Assembly (NCBI GenBank): GCA_013297745.1
Contig: JAAFIM010000001.1
Span: 162,304 to 226,303 of the forward strand
Direction: 5' to 3'
DNA: 64,000 nucleotides
Source of the DNA: Chitinophagales bacterium
GTDB lineage: Bacteria > Bacteroidota > Bacteroidia > Chitinophagales > Saprospiraceae
Part shown: positions 44,104-52,210 of the stretch, one piece after another
Position numbering within the stretch: the stretch's first letter is position 1
Layout of the letters: every line of letters starts with the position of its first letter
Notes under the pieces: generated by a model
The model's database searches: none
Told to the model about the DNA's origin: nothing
What the model saw: the letters and a program-made list of their open reading frames with translations, nothing else
Position numbers and translations under genes: made by a program

Positions 44104-44508
44104 TTATTCTGTCAATAAAATTAACCATTTTTCCAACAAAGCAAGCGTAGTAGAGGTAGGAATATAACTTTCTCCTTCTATCAAATCGTATGTAATTATA
44201 GTTTTTTCTTTAAATATATGGACTGTATATAAATTTTCGCCCTCTGTAATGTAAGGTTTGACTTTTTCCTCTCCATTTTCCAATATCTCAAATTCGTACG
44301 ATACAGGCAATCCGTTGATATTTTCAATAATTTTACCTTCTACATCAAAAGAATAATTATCTTCTCCAGCCTGCTGCACAAATTGTATAGCCGCTATAAG
44401 ATTGCGAACGTGTTGCGCCGTATAAAATTCAGATTGCTCAAACAAAAACCATAAATCCGCTTTAAGTTCTGAAGGCAATTTTTGAAAAAGTGTTTTTTTA
44501 TCTATCAT
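44104..44508 (-). CDS. Uncharacterised 134-residue protein
   Basis: The soluble, acidic protein (MIDKKTLFQKLPSELKADLW) has no signal peptide or recognised motif. The N-terminal third is helical (LWFLFEQSEFYTAQHVRNLIAAIQFV); the rest is predicted beta, with repeated Glu-rich turns (ILENGEEKVKPYITEGENL). It lies between a phosphoesterase and ftcD genes in the same direction, but terminators or gaps separate them. The family is unknown to me. Confidence 0.65.
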   Translation of the reverse strand: MIDKKTLFQKLPSELKADLWFLFEQSEFYTAQHVRNLIAAIQFVQQAGEDNYSFDVEGKIIENINGLPVSYEFEILENGEEKVKPYITEGENLYTVHIFKEKTIITYDLIEGESYIPTSTTLALLEKWLILLTE

Positions 44509-44542
44509 TTTATTATTTTTATTACAATAAATACCATAAAAT

Positions 44543-44576
44543 AAAATCCTACCTCCAAACGAAGTAGGATTTTTTT
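44543..44576. terminator. Bidirectional terminator hairpin
   Basis: AAAATCCTAC pairs with GTAGGATTTT across a short loop, with T and A tracts outside. It lies after the stop codon of the formiminotransferase-cyclodeaminase gene on the minus strand. Confidence 0.8.
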
Positions 44577-44595
44577 AATTTTTATAAACGCAGGC

Positions 44596-46278
44596 TTATA
44601 TTTTACTTTGCACCAATTGCAAAATTTCTGTTTCTCGGCTTAATGCAGTTGTTAATATACTTTGCGCTTCTTGGCTAACCATTTGCACATAATTAGTATC
44701 TTTTAACCCGCCTAAATTGATTTTTACGTTCAAAAAAGCCCCATAAACGGCTGCTCTTGCGGCTAATGCACCTACACCAGCATCAGTTACAGAATTAGGA
44801 TTGCCAATTTCTGCCATTTTAGCTATTAAATTCATACTTTGCAAGGATAAACGCATCGTTTTTAGCGGTATTTCTACCGCGTATTGGGTAGCTGTTTGAA
44901 TAGCGGCTGTACGCGCTTGTTTTTCGGCTTCTGTAGATTTATTAAGGGCAAAAGCCGCCATAATTTTATTAAAAGCATTTGTATCTTCATCTACTAATTG
45001 CAACAATTGAGTTTTTAAGGCTTGACCTTGTGCAGCGTAATCCGAAAACGTTTCCCATTTATCGTCCCAACCTCTTTTGTGAGAAGAAAGATTGGCTACC
45101 ATAGTGGCCAAAGACACCCCCAACGCGCCCATATAAGCGGCGATTGAACCACCCCCAGGCGCAGGACTTTCTGAAGCAGTTTCATCGGCAAAAGCTGCCA
45201 AATTCATATTTATCAACGGTTGCGTTTGTAAGTCGCGCAATTGATATTCAATAATTTTCTTTTCGGGTACAAACGGGCTTAATTCATCTAAACCCATAGT
45301 TTTTACCGCTATTTTTATCAATTCGGCTTCAGAAACGCCCACAGAACGCTGTTGTTGGCGCAAAAAGTATTCGCCCGCATCCAATAACACTTTCAACGGC
45401 ACTAACCCCACTAATTCCGAACCTGTTACGCGCATACCTCTACGTTCTGCCGAGCGGCAACATTCTTGAAAAGCAATATGAAGCGGTGTGTCGTTGATAT
45501 TGGTCAAATTCATAGAAACTTGCGCAATACCATATTCCGCTATATACCAACCGATACCTTTTACAGATTTGCACGCGCCAGCTTTGCGTACAGCTTCGCC
45601 GTTTGCATCTTTGAGAATTGCACCATTTATATCATCTCCTTCACGCACGATACGCCCTTGCTCGCGTACATCAAAAGCCACAGAGTTGGCGCGACGAACT
45701 GAAGTTGTGTTTAAATTGACATTATAAGCTACCAAAAAATCGCGCGCGCCTATTGCACTAACGCCAGCTTTGACATTCATTTGCGTTTGTCCAAAATCGG
45801 GATTAAAATTGCCACTTGCCAACTTTGCCGCCATACTTTCATATTCTCCTGCTCTAATCGTAGCCAAATTTTTATTTTCTGGACGAGTAGCCGCATATTC
45901 ATACAAAAATACGGGAATTTTTAATTCATTACCTACTCTTTCACCCAATTTTTGGGCGCATTCTATAGCTTGTGCCATAGTCGCGTTGCCTATCGGTATA
46001 AATGGGCAAACATCGGTCGCTCCCATACGCGGGTGTTCGCCTTTATGTTGGCTCATATCTATTAACTCGGCAGCTTTGGCAAATCCTCTAAAAGCAGCCT
46101 CTACCACAGCGTCGGGCGAACCTACAAAAGTTACAACTGTGCGATTGGTGGCTTTACCTGGGTCTATATCTAATAATTTGACCCCTTCTACAGTTTTTAT
46201 AGCTTCTGCTATTTGATTGATAATGGACATATTGCGCCCTTCAGAGAAATTAGGCACACATTCTATTAGTACAGACAT
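44596..46278 (-). CDS. ftcD: Fused glutamate formiminotransferase/formimino-THF cyclodeaminase
   Basis: This enzyme moves the formimino group from N-formimino-glutamate (histidine breakdown) to tetrahydrofolate, then deaminates it to methenyl-THF. The 560-residue protein joins a formiminotransferase (residues 1-about 325; VPNFSEGRN, QHKGEHPRMGATDVCPFIP with the catalytic His). A cyclodeaminase follows (about 350-560; FADETASESPAPGGGSIAAYMGALG). The order is as in the mammalian bifunctional enzyme and is common in Bacteroidota. It is a single gene; no hut genes are in the window. Confidence 0.95.
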   Translation of the reverse strand: MSVLIECVPNFSEGRNMSIINQIAEAIKTVEGVKLLDIDPGKATNRTVVTFVGSPDAVVEAAFRGFAKAAELIDMSQHKGEHPRMGATDVCPFIPIGNATMAQAIECAQKLGERVGNELKIPVFLYEYAATRPENKNLATIRAGEYESMAAKLASGNFNPDFGQTQMNVKAGVSAIGARDFLVAYNVNLNTTSVRRANSVAFDVREQGRIVREGDDINGAILKDANGEAVRKAGACKSVKGIGWYIAEYGIAQVSMNLTNINDTPLHIAFQECCRSAERRGMRVTGSELVGLVPLKVLLDAGEYFLRQQQRSVGVSEAELIKIAVKTMGLDELSPFVPEKKIIEYQLRDLQTQPLINMNLAAFADETASESPAPGGGSIAAYMGALGVSLATMVANLSSHKRGWDDKWETFSDYAAQGQALKTQLLQLVDEDTNAFNKIMAAFALNKSTEAEKQARTAAIQTATQYAVEIPLKTMRLSLQSMNLIAKMAEIGNPNSVTDAGVGALAARAAVYGAFLNVKINLGGLKDTNYVQMVSQEAQSILTTALSRETEILQLVQSKI

Positions 46279-46348
46279 TTTTTTTAGTTATTAGTTGTTA
46301 ATTATTAGTTGTTAGTTTTAATCAATGTATTAAAAAATGAAAAATTAG

Positions 46349-46543
46349 TTTGCACTTGCCAACGTATTGTTTTTTTTTGAAACTATTCATTTGCATTTGC
46401 CAACGTGTTGTTTTTTTTTGAAACTATTCATTTGCACTTGCCAACGTATTGTTTTTTTTTAAAACTATTCATTTGCATTTGCCAACGCGTTGTTTTTTTT
46501 TAAAACTATTCGTTTGCACTTGCCAACGTATTGTTTCGGAATG
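46349..46543. repeat. Tandem array, five 41-bp units
   Basis: Five units start at 46349, 46390, 46431, 46472 and 46513, exactly 41 bp apart. Each reads TTTGCACTTGCCAACGTATT, a T tract, then (G/A)AAACTATTCA. Differences are mostly C/T changes alternating between units (GCACTTG, GCATTTG). It is non-coding and fills part of the 653-bp gap upstream of ftcD. There are no spacers, so it is not CRISPR. Confidence 0.9.
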
Positions 46544-46676
46544 AATATGAACGTTTTATTTTGCAATCAATAAATTTAATATTAAAATTGTTTAATAATT
46601 ATAGAATTATAGAAAACAGTCTGCGAATTTTAGATACTAAACAAATTTTTATAAATTTTTGAGCTACAAAACAAAA

Positions 46677-46737
46677 ATGTAAATCTGTGCGTAGCTGTTT
46701 AATCTGTGAAATCTATAAACCAAATTTTATTACAAAA
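46677..46737. repeat. Degenerate family D repeat
   Basis: TGTAAATCTGTGCGTAGCTGTTTAATCTGTGAAATC resembles the copies at 47984-48047 and 51785-51849. This type of AATCTGTGCG...TTTAATCCGT repeat is widespread between genes in Bacteroidota. Confidence 0.65.
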
Positions 46738-46854
46738 CAATTTTATGAAAAAAATATATTTGTGGCTAAAAATCAGGCAAAAATACAATTATTTTGTAAA
46801 AAAAAGCTATTTTATAAAAAAAATGTAAAAAAAAGACAAAAAAACAAAAAAAAA

Positions 46855-46886
46855 TTTGCAGTATTCAAAAAATGGTATTACTTTTG
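46855..46886 (+). promoter_or_regulatory. Strong housekeeping-type promoter
   Basis: -33 TTTG (46855-46858) and -7 TACTTTTG (46879-46886) are 20 bp apart. The ATG of the next gene lies 45 bp downstream of the -7 box. Confidence 0.75.
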
Positions 46887-46931
46887 CACTGTTATACAAC
46901 AATTACTTAACCTTTTAAATTTGTTTGACTT

Positions 46932-47651
46932 ATGGACAACAATAAAAAATCAAATACAGTCAATCCCGTTACTGTATCAAAGAAGGTAAAAAGAACACGT
47001 TCTTTGCCTGTAAAATATATGGGTGTAGCTAATTTGGGAAAAGATGCTGCTATTTTGTGGCGAGATAATCATTCTAATTTTAGCTTTTCTTTGTTGGATT
47101 ATCAGACTTTAGAAATTGAAGCTGACAAATTGCTGGCGTTGGTAGCCGACAACAACAATAATATAAGCGATAAAAAAAACAACACACAAGCTTTGGCTGC
47201 CAACAATAAGGCGATAACTGAAGCTGCTAATGTGTTGAAAAAAATGATTACGGCCGAATATGCAAGGGTTAAAGATAAAAGTGCTTACTTCTTAGCTTAT
47301 GGTTTTGTAAAATCTGCTACTGGACAATTTAAGTTTCCTGTGGATAACAACCAAAGAAAAGCGGCTTTGCTTGTATTGACCAACAAAATGCAGGAAGCAG
47401 GTAATGTTTTTGCTAATCGCGATATTGGTTTGAGAGGTTGGCTAACATTAATGTCCGAACACGATGCCAATTGGCGAGATAGTACATTGATACGAAGCGA
47501 ACGCTCGGATAGCTCCAAAGATGCTGCCGAACAATATGAAAAAGTGCATCAAATGTTATACATTTTGTTTCATTATTTGGGTTTGGCTTTTATCAATGAA
47601 GATGTGGCAAAAATAAGACGCAGTTTTGGATTTTTGAAAGAAAGTTTTTAA
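46932..47651 (+). CDS. Uncharacterised helical protein
   Basis: The 239-residue soluble protein has a basic N-terminus (SKKVKRTRSLPVKYMGVANLG) followed by long helices (DYQTLEIEADKLLALV, NNKAITEAANVLKKMI, MQEAGNVFANR). It has no signal peptide, no cysteine and no known motif. I do not recognise the family. It has its own promoter and terminator, so it is a single-gene unit. Confidence 0.7.
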   Translation: MDNNKKSNTVNPVTVSKKVKRTRSLPVKYMGVANLGKDAAILWRDNHSNFSFSLLDYQTLEIEADKLLALVADNNNNISDKKNNTQALAANNKAITEAANVLKKMITAEYARVKDKSAYFLAYGFVKSATGQFKFPVDNNQRKAALLVLTNKMQEAGNVFANRDIGLRGWLTLMSEHDANWRDSTLIRSERSDSSKDAAEQYEKVHQMLYILFHYLGLAFINEDVAKIRRSFGFLKESF

Positions 47652-47694
47652 TAATTTGTTTGTTTTTGCAAATAAATACAAGCTTTGATTTAAT

Positions 47695-47733
47695 AAAAAA
47701 AACCTCTTGAGTATATACTTGAGAGGTTTTTTT
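47695..47733 (+). terminator. Terminator of the 46932-47651 gene
   Basis: AAAAACCTCT pairs with AGAGGTTTTT across a partly paired loop, and Ts follow. Confidence 0.82.
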
Positions 47734-47778
47734 ATGTTTGTGATAATAAAATAAAATTAGTTTGTTGTAAAAAATAGA

Positions 47779-47951
47779 TGTTTAGTAAAAAAAATAGTAA
47801 ACATTTTGCGAACTTAATAGCGTGGGGTTTTACACCCCACGCGGGGATAAATAACAATAAAATATATGATTTTTTGATTTGATTTTGTGCGTGGGGTATA
47901 AAACCCCACGCTATTGAGCGCACAAATACTGCATTATTTATTTTTACTAAA
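47779..47951. repeat. Palindromic element, family A copy 4
   Basis: It starts TGTTTAGTAAAA and ends TTTACTAAATA, with the inverted GCGTGGGG...CCCCACGC hairpins next to TAATAGC and GCTATTGAGCGC. It is the most compact family A copy and lies in a 403-bp gap without genes. Confidence 0.78.
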
Positions 47952-47983
47952 TACCTATAAGATATTAACTATAAAAAAATAAA

Positions 47984-48047
47984 TTAAATCTGTGCGTATC
48001 TGTTTAATCCGTAAAATCCGTGAGCAAAATTTAAATACTAAACCAAT
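47984..48047. repeat. Family D repeat
   Basis: TAAATCTGTGCGTATCTGTTTAATCCGTAAAATCCGTGAGC continues to TACTAAACCA. Nearly the same 62-bp sequence occurs in the opposite orientation at 51785-51849. Confidence 0.8.
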
Positions 48048-48054
48048 TTTACAT

Positions 48055-49656
48055 TTATTTAGCTAATTGGCTGGGTAAATTGCGCAAAGCAAAATCATAA
48101 GCATTTTTATACATAAATTTATAAATAATCTCTTCTGCTGTGAGCCCAAACATTAAGGTTTTGACTTCGGCGGCTGTATGCAAATTGAAAATATCGGTTG
48201 GGTTTTGCAAAAAATCGTACATATCTTTTACCATATCGGGCATTTCGTTGGCACGAGGATAATTTTCAAAAGGTACAATCATACCGTCAAAATCAGAGCC
48301 TAAACAAACGATGTCCCAAGCTTCTTTTTTGTTGACAGCTTTTACGCAAGCTAATATATTGGCGAACAAAACTTGCATATATAAATTTTTGCGTTGAGTA
48401 GAGCCTACTACGGTTTTATCAATTTCTTTTTTGGCCAAGTCGCCCATCAGTTTGTATTTGTCCAACATAATACCGATAAGCCCTTTGGTATTGTAAATTT
48501 GTACAATATCTTCGTCAGCCAAGCTAATTTGCCAATTATATAAATAAGAATTTTTGAGTTTGGCGTTGTTATCTTTTTTATTGTACTCTTTATCATTCCA
48601 AGAAAGCCCTGCAACGGTAGAATGAGAACTAATAATGGGTATATTGTCGCCCACTAAACCAAGTCTATTGACTTTATCGTAATACCAGCGACGAGATTCC
48701 AAACTCATGTGTTTGATGTCCAACAATATGCGACGACCATTTTGAGCGTCCAATAAACGTTCAACAACTTTCTTTCCCAATTCGGTAATGCCATCGTCAG
48801 CTCCTTTGTTTTGACCGAAAACTAAATTTTGAACGTTTGAAAACGTACGTGAATGACCGCCTAAGCCGTTCCAAAAGAAATGATTGAGATTGATAGATAA
48901 CAAAGGAAAGTCTAGATATTCTTTGCCACCTTCTTCTAATGGTTTTAGCCCTTTCATTCTATCTACGTTATTGAGCAAAAACTGTTCGTAAGCGGGTGAT
49001 TTGCTAATATCATCGCCCTCCAAAGATAAGCCCAAAGCATGTCCGCCTTCTACAGTAAACAATAAAGCTATTTTATTGGGGTTTTGCAACAATTCAGTTA
49101 ATTGTTCGCGCGATTTCACCATTTCATAAGTACAAGAACGCCCATCTATAAAATAAGGGACATTTTGTCCGTCGCGCAAGAATTTGATATTTTCAACCAA
49201 ATCATTATAATAATTAACGACTTGATTTTTTTTAATCATTTCCTCTAATTCAATACCAGAAACACAAGCCATCGTGTTGGTGCCTTTTTTCTTTTCGTTC
49301 ATAAAGCGCACATTTTGCATTCCTTTTTCTAACGGAGTGAGCGATACAAATCCCAAACGCACATTGCCTTTCATCATCCCCTCAAGGTGACATTGAGTTG
49401 TTTTTGGGACTTCTTTGGCACCATCTACAAACAATTTAGACATTTTGCCATCACAATCGTGGTCTATTTGCTCCCAGATATTGTATTTGGTTACGCCTTG
49501 CGAATTAAAGGGTTTGAACGCTGAATGGCAATGTATATCAGCGTAAGGGAAACTGCGCGCGTTGAAAGGCTGTTTGTTATTGGGTATTTCTTGAGCCTGC
49601 AAATAAGAAATAAAGAGTAATAAAACAAAAGTGAATAAAGTGCTGTTGTAGCGCAT
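48055..49656 (-). CDS. Secreted membrane-dipeptidase-like protein (M19)
   Basis: The 533-residue protein has a signal peptide (MRYNSTLFTFVLLLFISYLQAQ). The M19 renal-dipeptidase fold shows as YADIHCHSAF near residue 37 (metal His-x-His), LFTVEGGHAL (Glu ligand), DIKHMS, PIISSHSTVAGL (His) and CLGSDFDGMI (the M19 signature). M19 enzymes cleave dipeptides using two zinc ions. The sequence is longer and more divergent than typical (about 330-400), with inserts near residues 60-110 and 280-330, so the substrate may differ. It has its own promoter. Confidence 0.82.
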   Translation of the reverse strand: MRYNSTLFTFVLLLFISYLQAQEIPNNKQPFNARSFPYADIHCHSAFKPFNSQGVTKYNIWEQIDHDCDGKMSKLFVDGAKEVPKTTQCHLEGMMKGNVRLGFVSLTPLEKGMQNVRFMNEKKKGTNTMACVSGIELEEMIKKNQVVNYYNDLVENIKFLRDGQNVPYFIDGRSCTYEMVKSREQLTELLQNPNKIALLFTVEGGHALGLSLEGDDISKSPAYEQFLLNNVDRMKGLKPLEEGGKEYLDFPLLSINLNHFFWNGLGGHSRTFSNVQNLVFGQNKGADDGITELGKKVVERLLDAQNGRRILLDIKHMSLESRRWYYDKVNRLGLVGDNIPIISSHSTVAGLSWNDKEYNKKDNNAKLKNSYLYNWQISLADEDIVQIYNTKGLIGIMLDKYKLMGDLAKKEIDKTVVGSTQRKNLYMQVLFANILACVKAVNKKEAWDIVCLGSDFDGMIVPFENYPRANEMPDMVKDMYDFLQNPTDIFNLHTAAEVKTLMFGLTAEEIIYKFMYKNAYDFALRNLPSQLAK

Positions 49657-49701
49657 AGAAGTATTTTTATTAAATGGTTATTCAAAAAAAAATCAAGACT
49701 G

Positions 49702-49733
49702 CAAAAGTAAGTATATTTTTTTATTTTACCAAA
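49702..49733 (-). promoter_or_regulatory. Promoter of the dipeptidase gene
   Basis: On the minus strand, -33 TTTG (49733-49730) and -7 TACTTTTG (49709-49702) are 20 bp apart. The -7 box lies 45 bp before the ATG. Confidence 0.72.
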
Positions 49734-49758
49734 AAAGCGATATTTTTTATTTGTTATT

Positions 49759-49789
49759 TTTTGTGCATTTCAATTTATTATTATCTTTG
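49759..49789 (+). promoter_or_regulatory. Promoter of the LRR gene
   Basis: A TTTTG -33 element (49759-49763) and a -7 box TATCTTTG (49782-49789) are 18 bp apart. This places the start of transcription just before ATG 49807, which is why that ATG is preferred to the GTG at 49789. Confidence 0.65.
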
Positions 49790-49806
49790 TGGCCAAAATA
49801 GTAAGT

Positions 49807-50619
49807 ATGAATGAACAAAAGTTATTGGCTTTGTTATATTCAGGACAAGGCGAAAATATAGAACTTGCCCAGCAATTGGCAAAAGGGATGAAAGTAGATT
49901 TGAAGATAGCTTTGAAACGGCGCGGATTGGCTCAATTGGGTTTGGATACGGTCAAAAAGTTTATAGAATTAAAAAAATTAAATCTTCAAGACCAGCGAAT
50001 TGTACAGTTTCCAGCTGAAGTCTGCAAAATAGTATGTTTGGAAGTACTACAAATATCAATGAATAAAATTTCGGTTTTGCCCAACGAGATTGGCGATTTA
50101 TTTAATCTAAAAGAGTTGTATTTGGATAATAATCAGTTGGTAGAATTGCCTTTGGGTTTGCTTAAATTACAAAAATTAGAGGTTTTAAACCTTGCGCATA
50201 ATAAACTTAGATTATTGCCTGCTGCATTTGGTTTATTAAGACAACTCAAACGCTTATCGCTGAATAAAAACAGAATTTCGTTGCTACCAGCGAGTTTCAA
50301 AAATTTGCAGAACATTATTTCTTTGAATTTAGCAGAAAACGTATTGGAACAATTTCCTACAGCGTTATGCGAATTAAAAAACATAGAAAGGCTATATTTA
50401 CAAAATAATTATTTGCCTAATTTGCCCGAAGAGTTGGGAAATTGCGAGCAATTGCAGAGTTTAAATTTGGGACATAATTTATTAAAATCATTGCCTCAAG
50501 CAGCAGCCCGTTGGCGGGATTTGTCAGATTTAAACTTAGAAGATAATCCCATTTTTGACAAAGAACAGGACAAAATAAACAAATTATTGCCCTTTGCTAG
50601 GATTTTTTACAAATTTTAA
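49807..50619 (+). CDS. Leucine-rich-repeat protein
   Basis: ATG 49807 gives 270 residues with no signal peptide, so it is probably cytoplasmic. Residues 1-70 are helical. About eight 23-residue LRRs follow with consensus LKELYLDNNQLVELPLGLLK, LEVLNLAHNKLRLLPAAFGL and so on, of the bacterial LPxxL type, ending in LEDNPIFDKEQDKINKLL. LRRs form curved binding surfaces; the partner is unknown. The next gene starts 13 bp after its stop, so they are probably co-transcribed. Confidence 0.85.
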   Translation: MNEQKLLALLYSGQGENIELAQQLAKGMKVDLKIALKRRGLAQLGLDTVKKFIELKKLNLQDQRIVQFPAEVCKIVCLEVLQISMNKISVLPNEIGDLFNLKELYLDNNQLVELPLGLLKLQKLEVLNLAHNKLRLLPAAFGLLRQLKRLSLNKNRISLLPASFKNLQNIISLNLAENVLEQFPTALCELKNIERLYLQNNYLPNLPEELGNCEQLQSLNLGHNLLKSLPQAAARWRDLSDLNLEDNPIFDKEQDKINKLLPFARIFYKF

Positions 50620-50632
50620 CCATTTTGATATA

Positions 50633-51124
50633 ATGAAAATAGTAGTTCTTGGATATAATGAGTATTTGATGTTGGAAGACAGCGGCGAAGCAGAAATGGC
50701 TAAACTAACGTGTTCGATGTGGAATAATAAAGCTGAATTGTTTACTCAAGAAGCGCATTATTTGATAAAATCAACAGGTTTTTGGGGAATGACGATGGAA
50801 CTTTCTTTGCAAGAGCAGCGTTTGTACAAAATGAATATGACGTGGCGCGGGCATTATGAAATCCGCTCGTTGATAGCCGAAACCAATCAATTTTTTACAT
50901 TTAAAGCCAAATCCTTAACTTATAAACATTTTGTACTGTTGGATAGCCAAAGCAACGAGCTGCTTAATATAACGGTGGAAAATCAGATATTTGGCGAAAC
51001 CAAAATCAACCTTTCTACTCCTGATATAGAAAAAGTACAAGGTTTGGCTAATGATAACTTATTGATTTATTTGTCTTTATACTGCACCAATAGACTATTG
51101 ATGATGATGTACGCGGGCAGTTAA
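50633..51124 (+). CDS. Uncharacterised 163-residue protein
   Basis: The start at ATG 50633 (MKIVVLGYNEYLMLEDSG) follows the LRR stop by 13 bp; a longer frame overlapping the LRR gene is rejected. The protein alternates strands and short turns (FWGMTMELSLQEQRLYKMNMTWRGHYEI), which could be a beta barrel like the LURP1/scramblase fold, but I cannot assign it. There is no signal peptide. It is followed after 31 bp by an ABC ATPase gene. Confidence 0.65.
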   Translation: MKIVVLGYNEYLMLEDSGEAEMAKLTCSMWNNKAELFTQEAHYLIKSTGFWGMTMELSLQEQRLYKMNMTWRGHYEIRSLIAETNQFFTFKAKSLTYKHFVLLDSQSNELLNITVENQIFGETKINLSTPDIEKVQGLANDNLLIYLSLYCTNRLLMMMYAGS

Positions 51125-51155
51125 ATAAATAAAAAAAGCCCTTGCGGGCTATGTT

Positions 51156-51779
51156 ATGAATATCAATTTAGAAAATATAAGCAAACGCTATCGCCACGAT
51201 TGGATTTTTAAAAGTCTAAATTATAGCTTTAAATCTGGTCAAAATTATGGCGTTTTGGGTCAAAATGGAGCGGGCAAATCTACGCTTTTGCAGTTGGTTT
51301 CTGGCTATTTGTCGGCTTCGGCTGGAGAAATTAGTTATGAATACCAACAAAATAATATACCAAGAGAAGAAATTTTCCGTTATACTACTGTAGCTGCGCC
51401 TTATTTATCGCTGATAGAAGAGTTTAATTTATTGGAAACGATAGAATTTCAATCTCAATTTAAGACTTGGCAAAATTCAATTTCTACCAAAGATATTTTG
51501 GAATTGATACAACTGCCCAAACTCGCCACGCGTCGTCCTTTGCGGCAATTTTCGTCTGGTATGCGCCAACGGGTAAAATTGGCTTTGGCTATTTTGAGCG
51601 ATGCGCCGCTTTTGTTGTTGGACGAACCCACGATTACGCTGGATACTCAAGCCATAGATTGGTTTATCAATTTACTCAAAAATCATCGCCCTGCCCAACG
51701 TTGCGTAATTATCGCCTCCAATGTGGAAAATGATTTTATAGATTGTGGTGAGCGGTTGGATTTGAGAAGTTTTAAATGA
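51156..51779 (+). CDS. ABC-transporter ATPase without a permease neighbour
   Basis: The 207-residue subunit has Walker A GQNGAGKST, the ABC signature FSSGMRQRVKLA, Walker B PLLLLDEPT and an H-loop replaced by ASNVENDF (no His). Signature and Walker motifs are intact, so ATP binding is expected, but the missing switch His may affect hydrolysis. No permease gene is adjacent, which is unusual. It follows two uncharacterised genes in the same direction. Confidence 0.88.
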   Translation: MNINLENISKRYRHDWIFKSLNYSFKSGQNYGVLGQNGAGKSTLLQLVSGYLSASAGEISYEYQQNNIPREEIFRYTTVAAPYLSLIEEFNLLETIEFQSQFKTWQNSISTKDILELIQLPKLATRRPLRQFSSGMRQRVKLALAILSDAPLLLLDEPTITLDTQAIDWFINLLKNHRPAQRCVIIASNVENDFIDCGERLDLRSFK

Positions 51780-51784
51780 TAGAA

Positions 51785-51849
51785 TTTGTTTAGTAATTAA
51801 ATTTTGCTCACAGATTTTACGGATTAAACAGATACACGCAGATTTTATT
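51785..51849. repeat. Family D repeat, inverted copy
   Basis: Its reverse complement matches 47984-48047 closely (AATCTGCGTGTATCTGTTTAATCCGTAAAATC). A partial related stretch follows family B copy 2 at about 52128-52175. Confidence 0.8.
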
Positions 51850-51866
51850 TTCTTTTTAAAGGAAGT

Positions 51867-52121
51867 TGTTTAATATGATTTTTTTATCTTTTAATTTCTC
51901 TGTGTTGTGCGGGACTAAAGTCCCAGCACAATTGAGATTTAGGATTTTTTCGCGCTTTTGGGGCTAAAGCCCCGCGCGTTTTATAGTTTTATCAATCAAT
52001 ACCAACGGGTTTTAACCCGTTGAAGAACAAAAAACGATTACAACAGACTTTAGTCTGTTGCTTAAAAGACATAAACTGTTATTTTTCTTAATTGAAAATG
52101 TAAAAAATTTCTTACTAAACA
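51867..52121. repeat. Palindromic multi-hairpin element, family B copy 2
   Basis: It is nearly identical to 12675-12971 but with an intact first hairpin (GCGGGACTAAAGTCCC). Ends are GAAGTTGTTTAATA and TTTCTTACTAAACAGCTTC. Hairpins GGGGCTAAAGCCCC, AACGGGTTTTAACCCGTT and CAACAGACTTTAGTCTGTTG are preserved. It fills most of the 431-bp gap at 51780-52210, flanked by family D sequence. Confidence 0.84.
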
Positions 52122-52210
52122 GCTTCAGGTTAAAAATCCGTGAAGATTCGTTAAATCCGTGAGCTACTTTCCATAATTATAAAAAAAAATAACGCTATGT
52201 TTGTTTTCAT

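Noticed and set aside
46687-46989. 100-codon frame rich in Lys and Phe
   Set aside because: It covers a promoter and the start of the 46932 gene in another frame and is poly-A driven.
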